Shown here: positions 1 to 7,320 of the stretch, piece by piece
Layout: every line of letters begins with the position of its first letter
Position numbering within the stretch: the first letter of the stretch is position 1
From: Cellvibrio sp.
Lineage (GTDB): Bacteria > Pseudomonadota > Gammaproteobacteria > Pseudomonadales > Cellvibrionaceae
Assembly (NCBI GenBank): GCA_003524365.1
Contig: DQHS01000010.1
Coordinates: 1 to 11,193, forward strand
DNA length: 11,193 nucleotides
Reading direction: 5' to 3'
Translations under genes and position numbers: made by a program
Notes under the pieces: generated by a model
The model's database searches: none
What the model saw: the letters and a program-made list of their open reading frames with translations, nothing else
Told to the model about the DNA's origin: nothing

Positions 1-1
1 A

Positions 2-1708
2 TTCTCATCGCTCATCGCTCTGACTCTTTCTCCCATGCTTGCGTCGAAAATGCTGGTACGCAATGAAAATAAGAATAATTTTGTCGAATCCATTAATCAG
101 AAGATGTTCCGTTTGCGCACGAGCTACCAGAATGCAATTCGCTCATGTATACGGCGCTCAAAAATAATTATTGTTGGCTTTGCGTTGTTACTACTGGGAA
201 TTTTTTTCCTTGCACAACATATTCCGTCGGAGTATGCGCCCCGTGAAGATCGCGGTACTTTTTTTGTTATGGTGAATGGCCCTGAAGGTGCGAGCTATGC
301 CTACATGGAAGAATACATGACTGAAATCGAAAGTCGCATGATGAAGTATGTTGAGGCAGGAGAAATTAATCGTTTGATGGTGCGTGCACCGCGTGGCTTT
401 GGCGCAGTGGAGAGTTTCAACTCGGGCATGATTATCGCTGTGATGAATGATTGGAGCAAGCGCCGCGGTGCATTTGTGGTGATGGACGAAATTCGCCAGA
501 AACTTGCAGATCTGCCGGGTGTAACTGCTGCTCCGGTTATGCGTCAGGGGTTCGGCTCACAAGCTACCAAGCCAGTGCAATTTGTATTGGGCGGCGGAAC
601 TTATGAAGAGTTGGCGCGATGGCGCGATATTTTATTAGAGAAACTGGAAAAAAATAATCCGGGGTTGACCGGTATTGATTGGGATTACAAAGAAACCAAA
701 CCGCAAGTCGAGGTAATGATTGATACCAATCGCGCTGCAGACTTGGGCGTAAGTGTAAGTAATATTGGCCGCACTCTGGAGGCCATGCTTGGTTCGCGCC
801 GTGCAACAACCTATATTGATGATGGTGAAGAATATGATGTGATCATGCAGGGCGAACGTGACGAGCAGCGCACGACTACCAGTTTGCAAAATATGTATGT
901 ACGTTCCGAACGCTCGGGTGAATTAATTCCATTATCAAATCTGGTGACTCTAAAAGAGGTTGCCGATGCTAGCCGTTTGAATCGCTATAATCGTATGCGC
1001 TCGTTAACGATTGATGCAAACCTCGCGGATGGCCTTGCATTGGGCGATGCACTTAATCATTTAAATGGTCTGGTGCGTGAGCATCTGCCTTCTACGGCGG
1101 TGGTGGATTACAAAGGTCTCTCGCGTGATTTCCAAACAGCGGGTAGTTCGGTAATGTTTATTTTCCTACTGGGCATATTAATTACCTTTTTAGTATTGGC
1201 CGCACAGTTTGAAAGTTACGTGCATCCATTTGTGATTATGCTAACCGTGCCGCTCGCGATATTGGGTGGAATGCTCGGGCTCTATTTAACCGGCAGTAGC
1301 TTTAATCTTTACTCGCAAATTGGTTTGCTCATGTTGATCGGGCTTGCGGCAAAAAATGGGATTCTTATTGTGGAATTCGCCAACCAATTGCGTGATCGCG
1401 GCGTGGAATTTACCGAGGCATTGTTGGAGGCGTCATCTGCACGTTTGCGCCCAATTTTAATGACCAGTCTCACGGCGGTTGCTGGTGCGATTCCGCTGGT
1501 CATTTCATCCGGTGCCGGCTCAGAAACACGCTTCGTTATAGGTGTTGTCGTGATCGCCGGCGTATTGGTGGCGACCTTCCTGACATTATTTTTAGTTCCT
1601 GTGGCTTACAGTTTGCTCGCGCGCAATACCGGTTCGCCCGGTGATGTGGAGCGCAAATTGCTGCAAGATCAGGCTCGCTATAGCGGGGCAGATGACGATA
1701 GCTACTAG
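2..1708 (+). CDS. RND (HAE1/AcrB-type) efflux permease, C-terminal half, partial at left edge
   Basis: Inner-membrane proton-driven pump subunit that would work with a periplasmic adaptor and an outer-membrane channel; substrates cannot be told from this half. The reading frame is open to the window edge, and residues before the first ATG (position 35) read SSLIALTLSPMLASKML, the conserved end of RND transmembrane helix 6. That ATG is therefore internal and the true start lies upstream. Then come TM7 (IIIVGFALLLLGIFFLAQ), the second periplasmic porter domain (starting IPSEYAPREDRG), and TM8-12 from about position 1150 to 1640. The TM10 segment GLAAKNGILIVEFANQ holds the lysine (codon 1352-1354) matching the AcrB Lys940 proton-relay residue; the TM4 aspartates are outside the window. 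About 568 residues are visible, as expected for half of a roughly 1,040-residue pump. The reading frame is intact, with no frameshift. A probable terminator follows. Family is certain; the subfamily is not. Confidence 0.95.
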   Translation, partial: FSSLIALTLSPMLASKMLVRNENKNNFVESINQKMFRLRTSYQNAIRSCIRRSKIIIVGFALLLLGIFFLAQHIPSEYAPREDRGTFFVMVNGPEGASYAYMEEYMTEIESRMMKYVEAGEINRLMVRAPRGFGAVESFNSGMIIAVMNDWSKRRGAFVVMDEIRQKLADLPGVTAAPVMRQGFGSQATKPVQFVLGGGTYEELARWRDILLEKLEKNNPGLTGIDWDYKETKPQVEVMIDTNRAADLGVSVSNIGRTLEAMLGSRRATTYIDDGEEYDVIMQGERDEQRTTTSLQNMYVRSERSGELIPLSNLVTLKEVADASRLNRYNRMRSLTIDANLADGLALGDALNHLNGLVREHLPSTAVVDYKGLSRDFQTAGSSVMFIFLLGILITFLVLAAQFESYVHPFVIMLTVPLAILGGMLGLYLTGSSFNLYSQIGLLMLIGLAAKNGILIVEFANQLRDRGVEFTEALLEASSARLRPILMTSLTAVAGAIPLVISSGAGSETRFVIGVVVIAGVLVATFLTLFLVPVAYSLLARNTGSPGDVERKLLQDQARYSGADDDSY

Positions 1709-1723
1709 TTTGTATTCTTGTTT

Positions 1724-1755
1724 TGGTGCGCTCGCTAAAGGGCGCACCACTTCTC
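1724..1755 (+). terminator. Probable terminator of the RND operon
   Basis: A perfect 8-bp inverted repeat (TGGTGCGC at 1724-1731, GCGCACCA at 1742-1749) with a 10-nt loop begins 15 nt after the RND stop codon. It is followed only by the mixed pyrimidine stretch CTTCTCT, so termination may be weak. Confidence 0.5.
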
Positions 1756-1848
1756 TGCTAGTATTCCTTTCATAACTACAATATCCAGCCATCCCCATGG
1801 CTTGTTAGTCGGCAACTCAAATCCGTTCACTTAACAATAAAGGGCGTA

Positions 1849-2568
1849 GTGACTAGCCTCGCTGCGAAGTTTGGTATGAAATACTTTTTCGCTTTATTAT
1901 TGGCATGTACAGCATTCCTGCATGCGTGTGCAGCACCCAAAGGCTCATTAGCTAGCACATTGCAGTGGGATATTAATTCGTTAAATAAGATTGGCGGAGC
2001 CTCTGTCGAGGTGCTGGGCAATCCTCAAGTTGTGAGTACTATTCAGGGTACTGCGGTACGTTTTGATGGTGATGGCGACCGGTTATTAGTTGATGCCAAC
2101 CCATTGAGTGATGCCACTGAATTCACCATCGAAATTATTTTTAACCCCGCCGATGCCTATCCAAACAATGTGGAGCCGCGATTTTTCCATATCGAATCGG
2201 CCGATAACCCTAATCGCCGCGTTACTATCGAGTTGCGACTCAATGATAAAAAGCAATGGTATCTGGACGCTTACATTAAATCGGAAAAATCGCAATTCAC
2301 GCTGATTGATCCAACCAAAGTACATCCAATGGGTGAGTGGACGCATGCGGCAATCACTTATAAAAATCGCGAATTTGTTTCTTACGTGAATGGTAAAAAA
2401 GAATTAGTAGGGCAGGTGGACTACTTGCCAATTGCTAATACTGCCAAAACCTCGATTGGTGCGCGGATGAATCAGGTGCATTGGTTTAACGGCGACATTT
2501 TACAGGCCAGAATTAGTCGCCGGATTTTATCTCCGGCTGAATTCCTGACATTGCCAGCCAATAAGTAA
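1849..2568 (+). CDS. Exported LamG / concanavalin A-like domain protein, possible lipoprotein
   Basis: Small secreted or envelope protein with a single LamG-like (Laminin_G_3-type) beta-sandwich, a fold that commonly binds sugars or proteins; the ligand is unknown. Residues after the signal peptide contain a typical LamG core: a strand with FTIEIIFNP, later GEWTHAAITY, then VNGKKELVG, and the closing GDILQARISRRILSPAEF segment. The N terminus KYFFALLLACTAFLHAC is a signal peptide. LHAC could be a lipobox with an unusual His at -2; otherwise cleavage near ACA-AP by signal peptidase I fits. Two starts compete: GTG at 1849 (AGGG four nt upstream, 239 aa) and ATG at 1876 (weak GAAG upstream, 230 aa). 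The second gives the more usual short n-region; I list the longer form. The gene stands alone between two terminators. The only promoter-like word seen upstream is TACAAT at 1777-1782, with no convincing -35. Confidence 0.8.
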   Translation: MTSLAAKFGMKYFFALLLACTAFLHACAAPKGSLASTLQWDINSLNKIGGASVEVLGNPQVVSTIQGTAVRFDGDGDRLLVDANPLSDATEFTIEIIFNPADAYPNNVEPRFFHIESADNPNRRVTIELRLNDKKQWYLDAYIKSEKSQFTLIDPTKVHPMGEWTHAAITYKNREFVSYVNGKKELVGQVDYLPIANTAKTSIGARMNQVHWFNGDILQARISRRILSPAEFLTLPANK

Positions 2569-2580
2569 TCATTTATACAC

Positions 2581-2624
2581 TTTAAATATCGGCCTTAACC
2601 GGCCGATATTTAAAAAGATTTTTT
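2581..2624. terminator. Strong hairpin terminator between convergent genes
   Basis: A perfect 14-bp stem (TTTAAATATCGGCC at 2581-2594, its complement at 2601-2614) with a 6-nt loop is followed on the plus strand by a run of six T (2619-2624). It ends the LamG gene. It sits just past the stop of the convergent minus-strand gene and may serve that too, although the minus side has a poorer T run. Confidence 0.85.
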
Positions 2625-2628
2625 CCCT

Positions 2629-3414
2629 TCAATGGTTATGATGGGAATCCTGATTTGTGGTGTAATTAGGGTCTACATCCGCAGGGTGAATGGCATCGCT
2701 TACCGATGTATCTGCTTTAAATAATAATTGGCTCGACGCAACCCAACCTTTGTCACCATGTCCTTGTAAAACGTAATGACCATCAGGTGTATCCAAGCCG
2801 CCGACGGTGAGCTGTTCTCCACGGGTAAAGCTCACGCTGTACTTTTGCCCGTCATCTCCTTGAATATGACCAAACCAGCTGATGCTGTTGTAATCATGTT
2901 TTTCTATTCTATCGATAGTGACTTGATAATCTTTAGCATTGTTATCCACCTGCACATTAATTTTATCGCCGGGCATTAGTGTTTCAATTTTTAAACTATC
3001 CAATTCGATAAACTGGCGACCATCGGTAAACTCTTCCGGTTGCAGTGGCAGCTCGTGTGGAGTTTCTTCCGTGGGTGCCCAGCTGGTTGTGCGGTTGACG
3101 GCTGCTGCCACTTCACTATTTGAAAATTGCAGGTTGGGTCGGCGTTGCTGCATCGCCGCTATGCGCTCTTGTAATTCCGGAGTGATTGTCTGGCTTGCGG
3201 TCGATGATGCACTTGATGATATTTTTGCGACCACCTGATTTTTAGGCTGGCTGTTATCACCACTAGTCGCAGGAGTTGTGCTTTGAATTTTTGCGTTCGC
3301 ATCGATATTATCCGGAGACGGGTGTTTTGATGATTGGGCAAAAAAATAAACTACGCCCAGCACAATCCCGCCAGCGATTACTGTTTTTAGCCAAAAGTGT
3401 CGTTGGGTTTGCAT
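2629..3414 (-). CDS. Membrane-anchored protein with protease-prodomain-like periplasmic domain
   Basis: A 261-residue protein, proposed to assist or restrain the metalloprotease encoded just upstream. One N-terminal transmembrane anchor (residues about 7-27, FWLKTVIAGGIVLGVVYFFA) is followed by a flexible Ser/Thr/Gln/Asn/Pro-rich linker (28-78), a charged helix (79-92) and a folded C-terminal domain (about 130-235). That domain has a beta-rich pattern (IETLMPGDKINVQV, ISWFGHIQGDDG, GEQLTVGGLDTPDGHYVL) that I recognise as like the N-terminal prodomain found in front of many bacterial reprolysin-like (M12B-like) catalytic domains. The tail is His-rich. Start: ATG at 3412-3414 has GCGGGA at a good distance. 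Longer forms (ATG at 3429, or an upstream start at 3468) lack a ribosome site, and the latter would begin inside a hairpin. Anchor plus linker plus folded domain recalls Lif-type lipase foldases by layout only. Membrane topology is well supported; the prodomain assignment is from memory of the family, and the role is inference. Confidence 0.75.
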   Translation of the reverse strand: MQTQRHFWLKTVIAGGIVLGVVYFFAQSSKHPSPDNIDANAKIQSTTPATSGDNSQPKNQVVAKISSSASSTASQTITPELQERIAAMQQRRPNLQFSNSEVAAAVNRTTSWAPTEETPHELPLQPEEFTDGRQFIELDSLKIETLMPGDKINVQVDNNAKDYQVTIDRIEKHDYNSISWFGHIQGDDGQKYSVSFTRGEQLTVGGLDTPDGHYVLQGHGDKGWVASSQLLFKADTSVSDAIHPADVDPNYTTNQDSHHNH

Positions 3415-3447
3415 AATTATCCCGCTCATTATTGTTGTGATGAGACT

Positions 3448-3490
3448 AAAAACCGGCGGAATTGACACCGCAAATCGACGGCAATTCCGC
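3448..3490 (-). terminator. Terminator-like hairpin between protease and partner gene
   Basis: Read on the minus strand, 20 nt past the protease stop, GCGGAATTG (3490-3482) pairs perfectly with CAATTCCGC (3464-3456). The 17-nt loop can itself form a short CCG/CGG stem. CGG and five T follow (3452-3448). It looks like a partial terminator that would lower transcription into the downstream membrane protein. Confidence 0.55.
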
Positions 3491-3510
3491 AGGGTTACGC
3501 TTGAGCTGAT

Positions 3511-4899
3511 TTAGCGCTTGATACGAATCCAGTTGATGTTCCAGCCACCTGTTTTGGCAAACACGCCAAAATTATAAGTGCCTGCGTTGATGGTGACTGT
3601 TTGCGTTACGGTGGTCCAATTCTGCCACCCACCCGTTGCAGGGATAGCCACTTCACCCAGCAGAATTCCGCCGCCATTTAAATCCGCTGACAGACGGCCA
3701 CCACTTGGACTAGCAACCCGGTATTCAATGGTGTAAGTACCGGTTGTCGGTATGGTGACATTGCTATAAGCCATCCAGTCGTTTGCATCTATCCAACCCA
3801 CATTTTGGCCGCCGCCGGTATCGGTGGTAGCTTCAGTTTGTACGCCGTTATTAGCAAAATAATTTTCAGCTTGAATCAAAATGTTAACGCCGCCACTTGC
3901 AGCGACAACAATCGAACTGGCTGAGTCATTAAAGCCTTCGTTAACCAAGCAGTTGTCGTCGCCGGTTTTAGTAATTGAATTACCGCTGAAATTATCATTC
4001 TGATACAGCGTAATGCTATGGCCAGCTTGAACACGTAGCGATGAAATATCATCGTTAACAATTCCACGCGCTTGCAGTTGGCTTAGGGTGTAGGTACCAA
4101 CCGGTAAACCGACGTTATAGCCGCCGTAGTCGCAATGCTGCGCAACTTGCACTGGGCCTGATGAGCCTGTCGTTGGACGGAAGGCTGCAATTTCATTGCG
4201 CACATTGTGAATTGCCAATGCACCGTAAGCTTCATCCGCTTGCCCTACAGCTATGCCGCAAGGTAGCCCACGACAGGTGAGATTAGGGTTAGAGAAACGA
4301 CTGACGCGTGTGGTATTAAATACGCTTGCATAAGCCATGATATCGACGAAGACATTGTCCACACCATAACCAACACCGTAGCGAAAGCGCGTACCGGATT
4401 GGTTGCCTTGTTTGCGCGAGTGATTTAATCCCATGTTATGGCCTAGCTCATGCGCCATCACTATAGGGCCGCAGCCCGGAGCGGTAACATTCCAGGTCCA
4501 GTTTTTATCGACGGCGACATAACCTATACCGCAAGCACCTTTTTGGTGAAGCTGTGATACAAAGTCCGCGCCCAACTGGTCGCGCAGTGCGATAGCCGCG
4601 TTGTTGAGGCGAAGATTCCCCAATACTGCACTCATGTCAGCGCCCGCTTGCTCCATTTCGCGTACTCCAACCAGACGTAATTGCACATCAATTTGGCTAT
4701 CGGCGTAAGCGGCATTCATTTGGTTAACCCAACTGTTCATGGCAGTTTGCGGGTCGCCACCAAAATAGTTTTTGGAGAAGTTATCGTAGAGTACGAGTAA
4801 ATCAACGGTGGCGGCCTGTGCTGTGCTAGCGAGTGCACAGCTGGTGAGACCAGCAAATAGTATGTGCCTGGCAGTATTCTTTACGCGATGAAAGTTCAT
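3511..4899 (-). CDS. Secreted metzincin zinc protease with beta/gamma-crystallin and CBM6 domains
   Basis: Predicted exported zinc endopeptidase of the reprolysin-like (M12-like) group, 462 residues. Domains in order: Sec signal peptide (1-29, cleavage after STAQA); catalytic domain (30-243) with the zinc site HELGHNMGLNH at 150-160 (His150, Glu151, His154, His160) and the Met-turn DIMAY at 186-190; beta/gamma-crystallin-like domain (about 253-333) with two calcium-type motifs, NDDISS (282-287) and NDSASS (324-329); C-terminal CBM6-type module (about 341-462) containing IQAENY, GWIDANDWMAYS and ending GGWNINWIRIKR. Catalysis begins directly after the signal peptide, with no propeptide. Four cysteines in the catalytic domain could form disulfides. 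Start: ATG at 4897-4899 preceded by GAGAGGA with a 6-nt gap; a TTG 15 nt further upstream overlaps that ribosome site and is unlikely. The CBM6 suggests targeting to plant or algal polysaccharide or cell wall; the exact ligand and cleaved protein are unknown. Confidence 0.92.
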   Translation of the reverse strand: MNFHRVKNTARHILFAGLTSCALASTAQAATVDLLVLYDNFSKNYFGGDPQTAMNSWVNQMNAAYADSQIDVQLRLVGVREMEQAGADMSAVLGNLRLNNAAIALRDQLGADFVSQLHQKGACGIGYVAVDKNWTWNVTAPGCGPIVMAHELGHNMGLNHSRKQGNQSGTRFRYGVGYGVDNVFVDIMAYASVFNTTRVSRFSNPNLTCRGLPCGIAVGQADEAYGALAIHNVRNEIAAFRPTTGSSGPVQVAQHCDYGGYNVGLPVGTYTLSQLQARGIVNDDISSLRVQAGHSITLYQNDNFSGNSITKTGDDNCLVNEGFNDSASSIVVAASGGVNILIQAENYFANNGVQTEATTDTGGGQNVGWIDANDWMAYSNVTIPTTGTYTIEYRVASPSGGRLSADLNGGGILLGEVAIPATGGWQNWTTVTQTVTINAGTYNFGVFAKTGGWNINWIRIKR

Positions 4900-5181
4900 T
4901 GCATTTCCTCTCAATTATTGTGTGATGAGTTTATCAATGCGAAGTAAATTCGATTTCCCAATCGCCCATTGATCAGGTAAATCGACCCCAGATGAATACA
5001 TGGAATGGTTTTTATCGTTATATCAATTCAAAAAACGAAACAACCATGGATTACAGCTCAGCAAACTTAGCATTCTTACTCAGAAGGTTGTTGTAGCCTG
5101 CGTCACAGCGTTTTAAAGGTGCCAGTTAATAAATAAAGTGGGAGCTTTCCAAGTGAAGTGTGATTTTTCTCGAACGATTGC

Positions 5182-5195
5182 CACTTTGCAAAGTG
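5182..5195. promoter_or_regulatory. Perfect 14-bp palindrome, operator-like
   Basis: CACTTTGCAAAGTG is perfectly self-complementary and contains two of the AAGTG/CACTT words in inverted orientation. It lies about 280 bp upstream of the protease start. The shape suits a dimeric regulator; no regulator is identified. Confidence 0.35.
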
Positions 5196-5280
5196 ATACA
5201 AAAAGAGGTTTTTTAGTGCGAGAGTGCACATGCTAAGCGGAATTTTTACAGCATTTTCGTTGCTCAAGCGCAGAGTGTTT

Positions 5281-5293
5281 TTAACGGCGTTAA
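5281..5293. repeat. Inverted repeat TTAACG-G-CGTTAA
   Basis: Two perfect 6-nt arms separated by one base, in the same intergenic region as the AAGTG cluster. Possible small operator; no other support. Confidence 0.25.
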
Positions 5294-5414
5294 CCAGAAC
5301 TGGCACAAATTTAAAAAGTGTTGTGAAACATTTAAGTTAAAAATTAAGTGCGAGTTTTCGTAGGCGGGGGAAAGTGTGATACGGTTGGATATATTCCAGG
5401 AATTATTGGTGGGT

Positions 5415-5454
5415 AAGAAAGACAAATGCGACCCCCGGACATTTAGGGGTCGCA
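5415..5454 (-). terminator. Rho-independent terminator of proS
   Basis: Twelve nt past the proS stop on the minus strand, a perfect 9-bp stem (TGCGACCCC and GGGGTCGCA, plus positions 5446-5454 and 5427-5435) with a 10-nt loop is followed by TTTGTCTTTCTT. Confidence 0.85.
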
Positions 5455-5466
5455 GATAAAATCAGG

Positions 5467-7194
5467 TTACACTTTCACATTGGCTTTTAAGAAATTCACA
5501 ATTTCACCTGCAGGAATTTCTTGCTTCTCTGCATCGCGACGACCTTTGTATTCGATACTGCCAGCTTCCAGGCCGCGATCGCCAATCACGATGCGATGTG
5601 GAATACCCATCAGATCGGTATCGGCCAACATGGTGCCGAGGCGCGCTTTATCTTCATCCATCAACAACACATCGAAACCAGCCGCTTGCAGCTGTGCGTA
5701 AAGCTCTTCGCACTTGGCGGCAACGGCGGGGGATTTTTGCATGTTGATCGGCACAATCGCGATATGGAAAGGTGCGATAGAATCAGCCCAGATAATGCCA
5801 TTTTCATCAAAATTCTGTTCGATGGCAGAGGCAACCACACGCGTAACCCCAATTCCATAACAACCCATAATCATGGTTTGTTCTTTGCCGTTTACATCCA
5901 GCACTTTGGCCTTCATGGCTTCGGAATACTTGGTGCCGAGTTGGAAAATATGGCCAACTTCAATACCGCGTTTAATTTCCAGCGTGCCTTTACCACAAGG
6001 GCTTGGGTCACCGGTTACTACGTTACGGATATCGGCAACCAGCGGTGCGATTACATCGCGCTCCCAGTTCACGCCGGTGAGGTGGAAGCCATCTTTGTTT
6101 GCGCCGCAGACAAAATCGGCGAGATGCGCAGCTGAATGGTCAACAATTACAGAAATCTTCAATCCAACTGGGCCAAGTGAGCCGACGCCAACGCCCAACT
6201 CGGCTTTGATACGCGCTTCAGGTGCCAGTGTCAGTGGTGATGCAATGCCTGTTAATTTCTCTGCCTTGATCTCATTGAGTTCGTGATCACCACGCAATAC
6301 CAAGGCCACTAATGGCTGGGTTTTATCTTCAAGTACTTCGCCCAGTACGATCAAGGTTTTTACGGTTTGTTGTGGGCTGACGTGCAGGAACTCACTGACT
6401 TCATCAATGCTGTGTTTGCCTGGAGTAGCAACTTCCTGCATGAGATGTTGGGCAGCCGGGCGTGGTGTTGATGGTGGCAGAGCTTCGGCTTTTTCAATAT
6501 TTGCTGCGTAGTCGCTGCCGTTACTGAAGGCGATATCGTCTTCACCGCTATCGGCTAGAACATGGAACTCATGGGAGAAGGCGCCGCCGATGGAGCCTGT
6601 GTCGGCTAACACCGGACGGAATTGCAATCCCAAGCGGGTGAAGATGTTGCAGTAAGTAGCATGCATAACATCGTAAGTTTCTTGCAAAGACTCAGTGCTG
6701 GTGTGGAAGGAGTAGGCGTCCTTCATGATAAATTCGCGCGAGCGCATTACGCCGAAACGTGGACGAATTTCATCGCGGAATTTGGTTTGGATTTGGTAGA
6801 AATTCGCCGGTAATTGTTTGTAGCTTCTGATCTCGTTACGGATCAAATCGGTAATCACTTCCTCGTGGGTTGGGCCGAGGCAGAAGGGGCGGTCGTGGCG
6901 GTCGGTCATGCGCAGCAACTCGGGGCCGTATTGCTGCCAGCGGCCTGACTCTTCCCATAATTCAGCAGGTTGTACTACTGGCATCAATACTTCCATAGCG
7001 CCGGATTTATTCATCTCTTCGCGTACAATTTTTTCGACCTTACGCAGCACGCGCAAGCCCATTGGCAACCAGTTGTAAAGGCCCGAGGCCATTTTGCGGA
7101 TCATGCCCGCGCGCAGCATCAATTGATGGCTGATAACTTCCGCATCGGAAGGTGTTTCTTTGAGAGTGGCAATTAAAAATCGACTGGAACGCAT
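5467..7194 (-). CDS. proS: Prolyl-tRNA synthetase, bacterial type with editing domain
   Basis: Class II aminoacyl-tRNA synthetase that charges tRNA-Pro with proline in the cytoplasm. At 575 residues it matches the usual bacterial-type length. Visible features: N-terminal MRSSRFLIATLKETPSDAE; catalytic-core segment GPTHEEV (107-113); class II motif 2 FRDEIRPRFGVMRSREF (139-155); the inserted YbaK-like editing domain (about 225-405, with KTLIVLGEV and LRGDHELNEIKAEKL), which hydrolyses mischarged Ala-tRNA-Pro; motif 3 GCYGIGVTRV (about 443-452); and a C-terminal anticodon-binding domain (about 470-575). Start is ATG at 7192-7194 with a modest AAGAAG upstream. It is a single gene, divergent from the HIT gene with a 126-bp gap, and ends at its own terminator. 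No anomaly seen. Confidence 0.98.
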   Translation of the reverse strand: MRSSRFLIATLKETPSDAEVISHQLMLRAGMIRKMASGLYNWLPMGLRVLRKVEKIVREEMNKSGAMEVLMPVVQPAELWEESGRWQQYGPELLRMTDRHDRPFCLGPTHEEVITDLIRNEIRSYKQLPANFYQIQTKFRDEIRPRFGVMRSREFIMKDAYSFHTSTESLQETYDVMHATYCNIFTRLGLQFRPVLADTGSIGGAFSHEFHVLADSGEDDIAFSNGSDYAANIEKAEALPPSTPRPAAQHLMQEVATPGKHSIDEVSEFLHVSPQQTVKTLIVLGEVLEDKTQPLVALVLRGDHELNEIKAEKLTGIASPLTLAPEARIKAELGVGVGSLGPVGLKISVIVDHSAAHLADFVCGANKDGFHLTGVNWERDVIAPLVADIRNVVTGDPSPCGKGTLEIKRGIEVGHIFQLGTKYSEAMKAKVLDVNGKEQTMIMGCYGIGVTRVVASAIEQNFDENGIIWADSIAPFHIAIVPINMQKSPAVAAKCEELYAQLQAAGFDVLLMDEDKARLGTMLADTDLMGIPHRIVIGDRGLEAGSIEYKGRRDAEKQEIPAGEIVNFLKANVKV

Positions 7195-7320
7195 AGTTAT
7201 GACTTCTTGGTAGCTATAATGGGTTTCAAAGCCGCTTATTCTACGGCGGTTGATGATATTGGTATAGCGCCTCGGGTGTTCCAGCGTCTATCTCTTGTTA
7301 AATAAAAGAAGGAATGCATC
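7195..7320. other. Divergent intergenic region between proS and the HIT gene
   Basis: Must carry promoters for both genes. A perfect TATAAT lies at 7215-7220 on the plus strand but has no good -35 at 16-18 bp. An imperfect hairpin, GCCGC with GGCGG, lies at about 7231-7249. I cannot assign either promoter firmly. Confidence 0.4.

Larger units (their letters stand above)
5136..5376. repeat. Cluster of AAGTG / CACTT words
   Basis: AAGTG occurs at 5136, 5151, 5156, 5191, 5316, 5346 and 5372, and its complement CACTT at 5182: eight copies in about 240 bp. Two are directly adjacent (5151-5160). A given 5-mer would be expected roughly 0.25 times per strand in this length under equal base frequencies. 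Could be a multi-site protein-binding region upstream of the protease, or chance in A/G-rich sequence. Confidence 0.4.
4900..5466. other. 567-bp intergenic region upstream of the protease and downstream of proS
   Basis: No convincing gene. It must hold the protease promoter (minus strand), but I see only a weak candidate: TTGTTT and TATAAC with a 15-bp spacer near 5015-5041. It contains a short inverted repeat (CGATT at 4951-4955, AATCG at 4960-4964), a 14-bp palindrome, an unusual density of AAGTG/CACTT words between 5136 and 5376, an inverted repeat TTAACG-G-CGTTAA at 5281-5293, and the proS terminator. A minus-strand frame of 67 codons (5103-5306, GTG start) has no ribosome site or recognisable family and is not called. 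Confidence 0.6.

Noticed and set aside
35..37. ATG at 35 as the start of the RND gene
   Set aside because: The frame is open to the window edge and the residues before it are conserved RND helix 6 sequence; the ATG is internal.
3415..3468. Longer N terminus for the membrane-anchored protein (starts at 3429 or 3468)
   Set aside because: No ribosome site for either, and the longest form begins inside the terminator-like hairpin; ATG 3414 has GGGA at good spacing.
5103..5306. Minus-strand 67-codon frame with GTG start in the intergenic region
   Set aside because: No ribosome site, no recognised family, and it overlaps the AAGTG cluster and palindrome; more likely chance.
5521..6135. Plus-strand 204-codon frame inside proS
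   Set aside because: Antisense shadow of a certain, intact proS; composition reflects the complementary strand.
7215..7220. Perfect TATAAT between proS and the HIT gene
   Set aside because: No acceptable -35 at 16-18 bp and no extended -10 TG, so not called as a promoter on its own.
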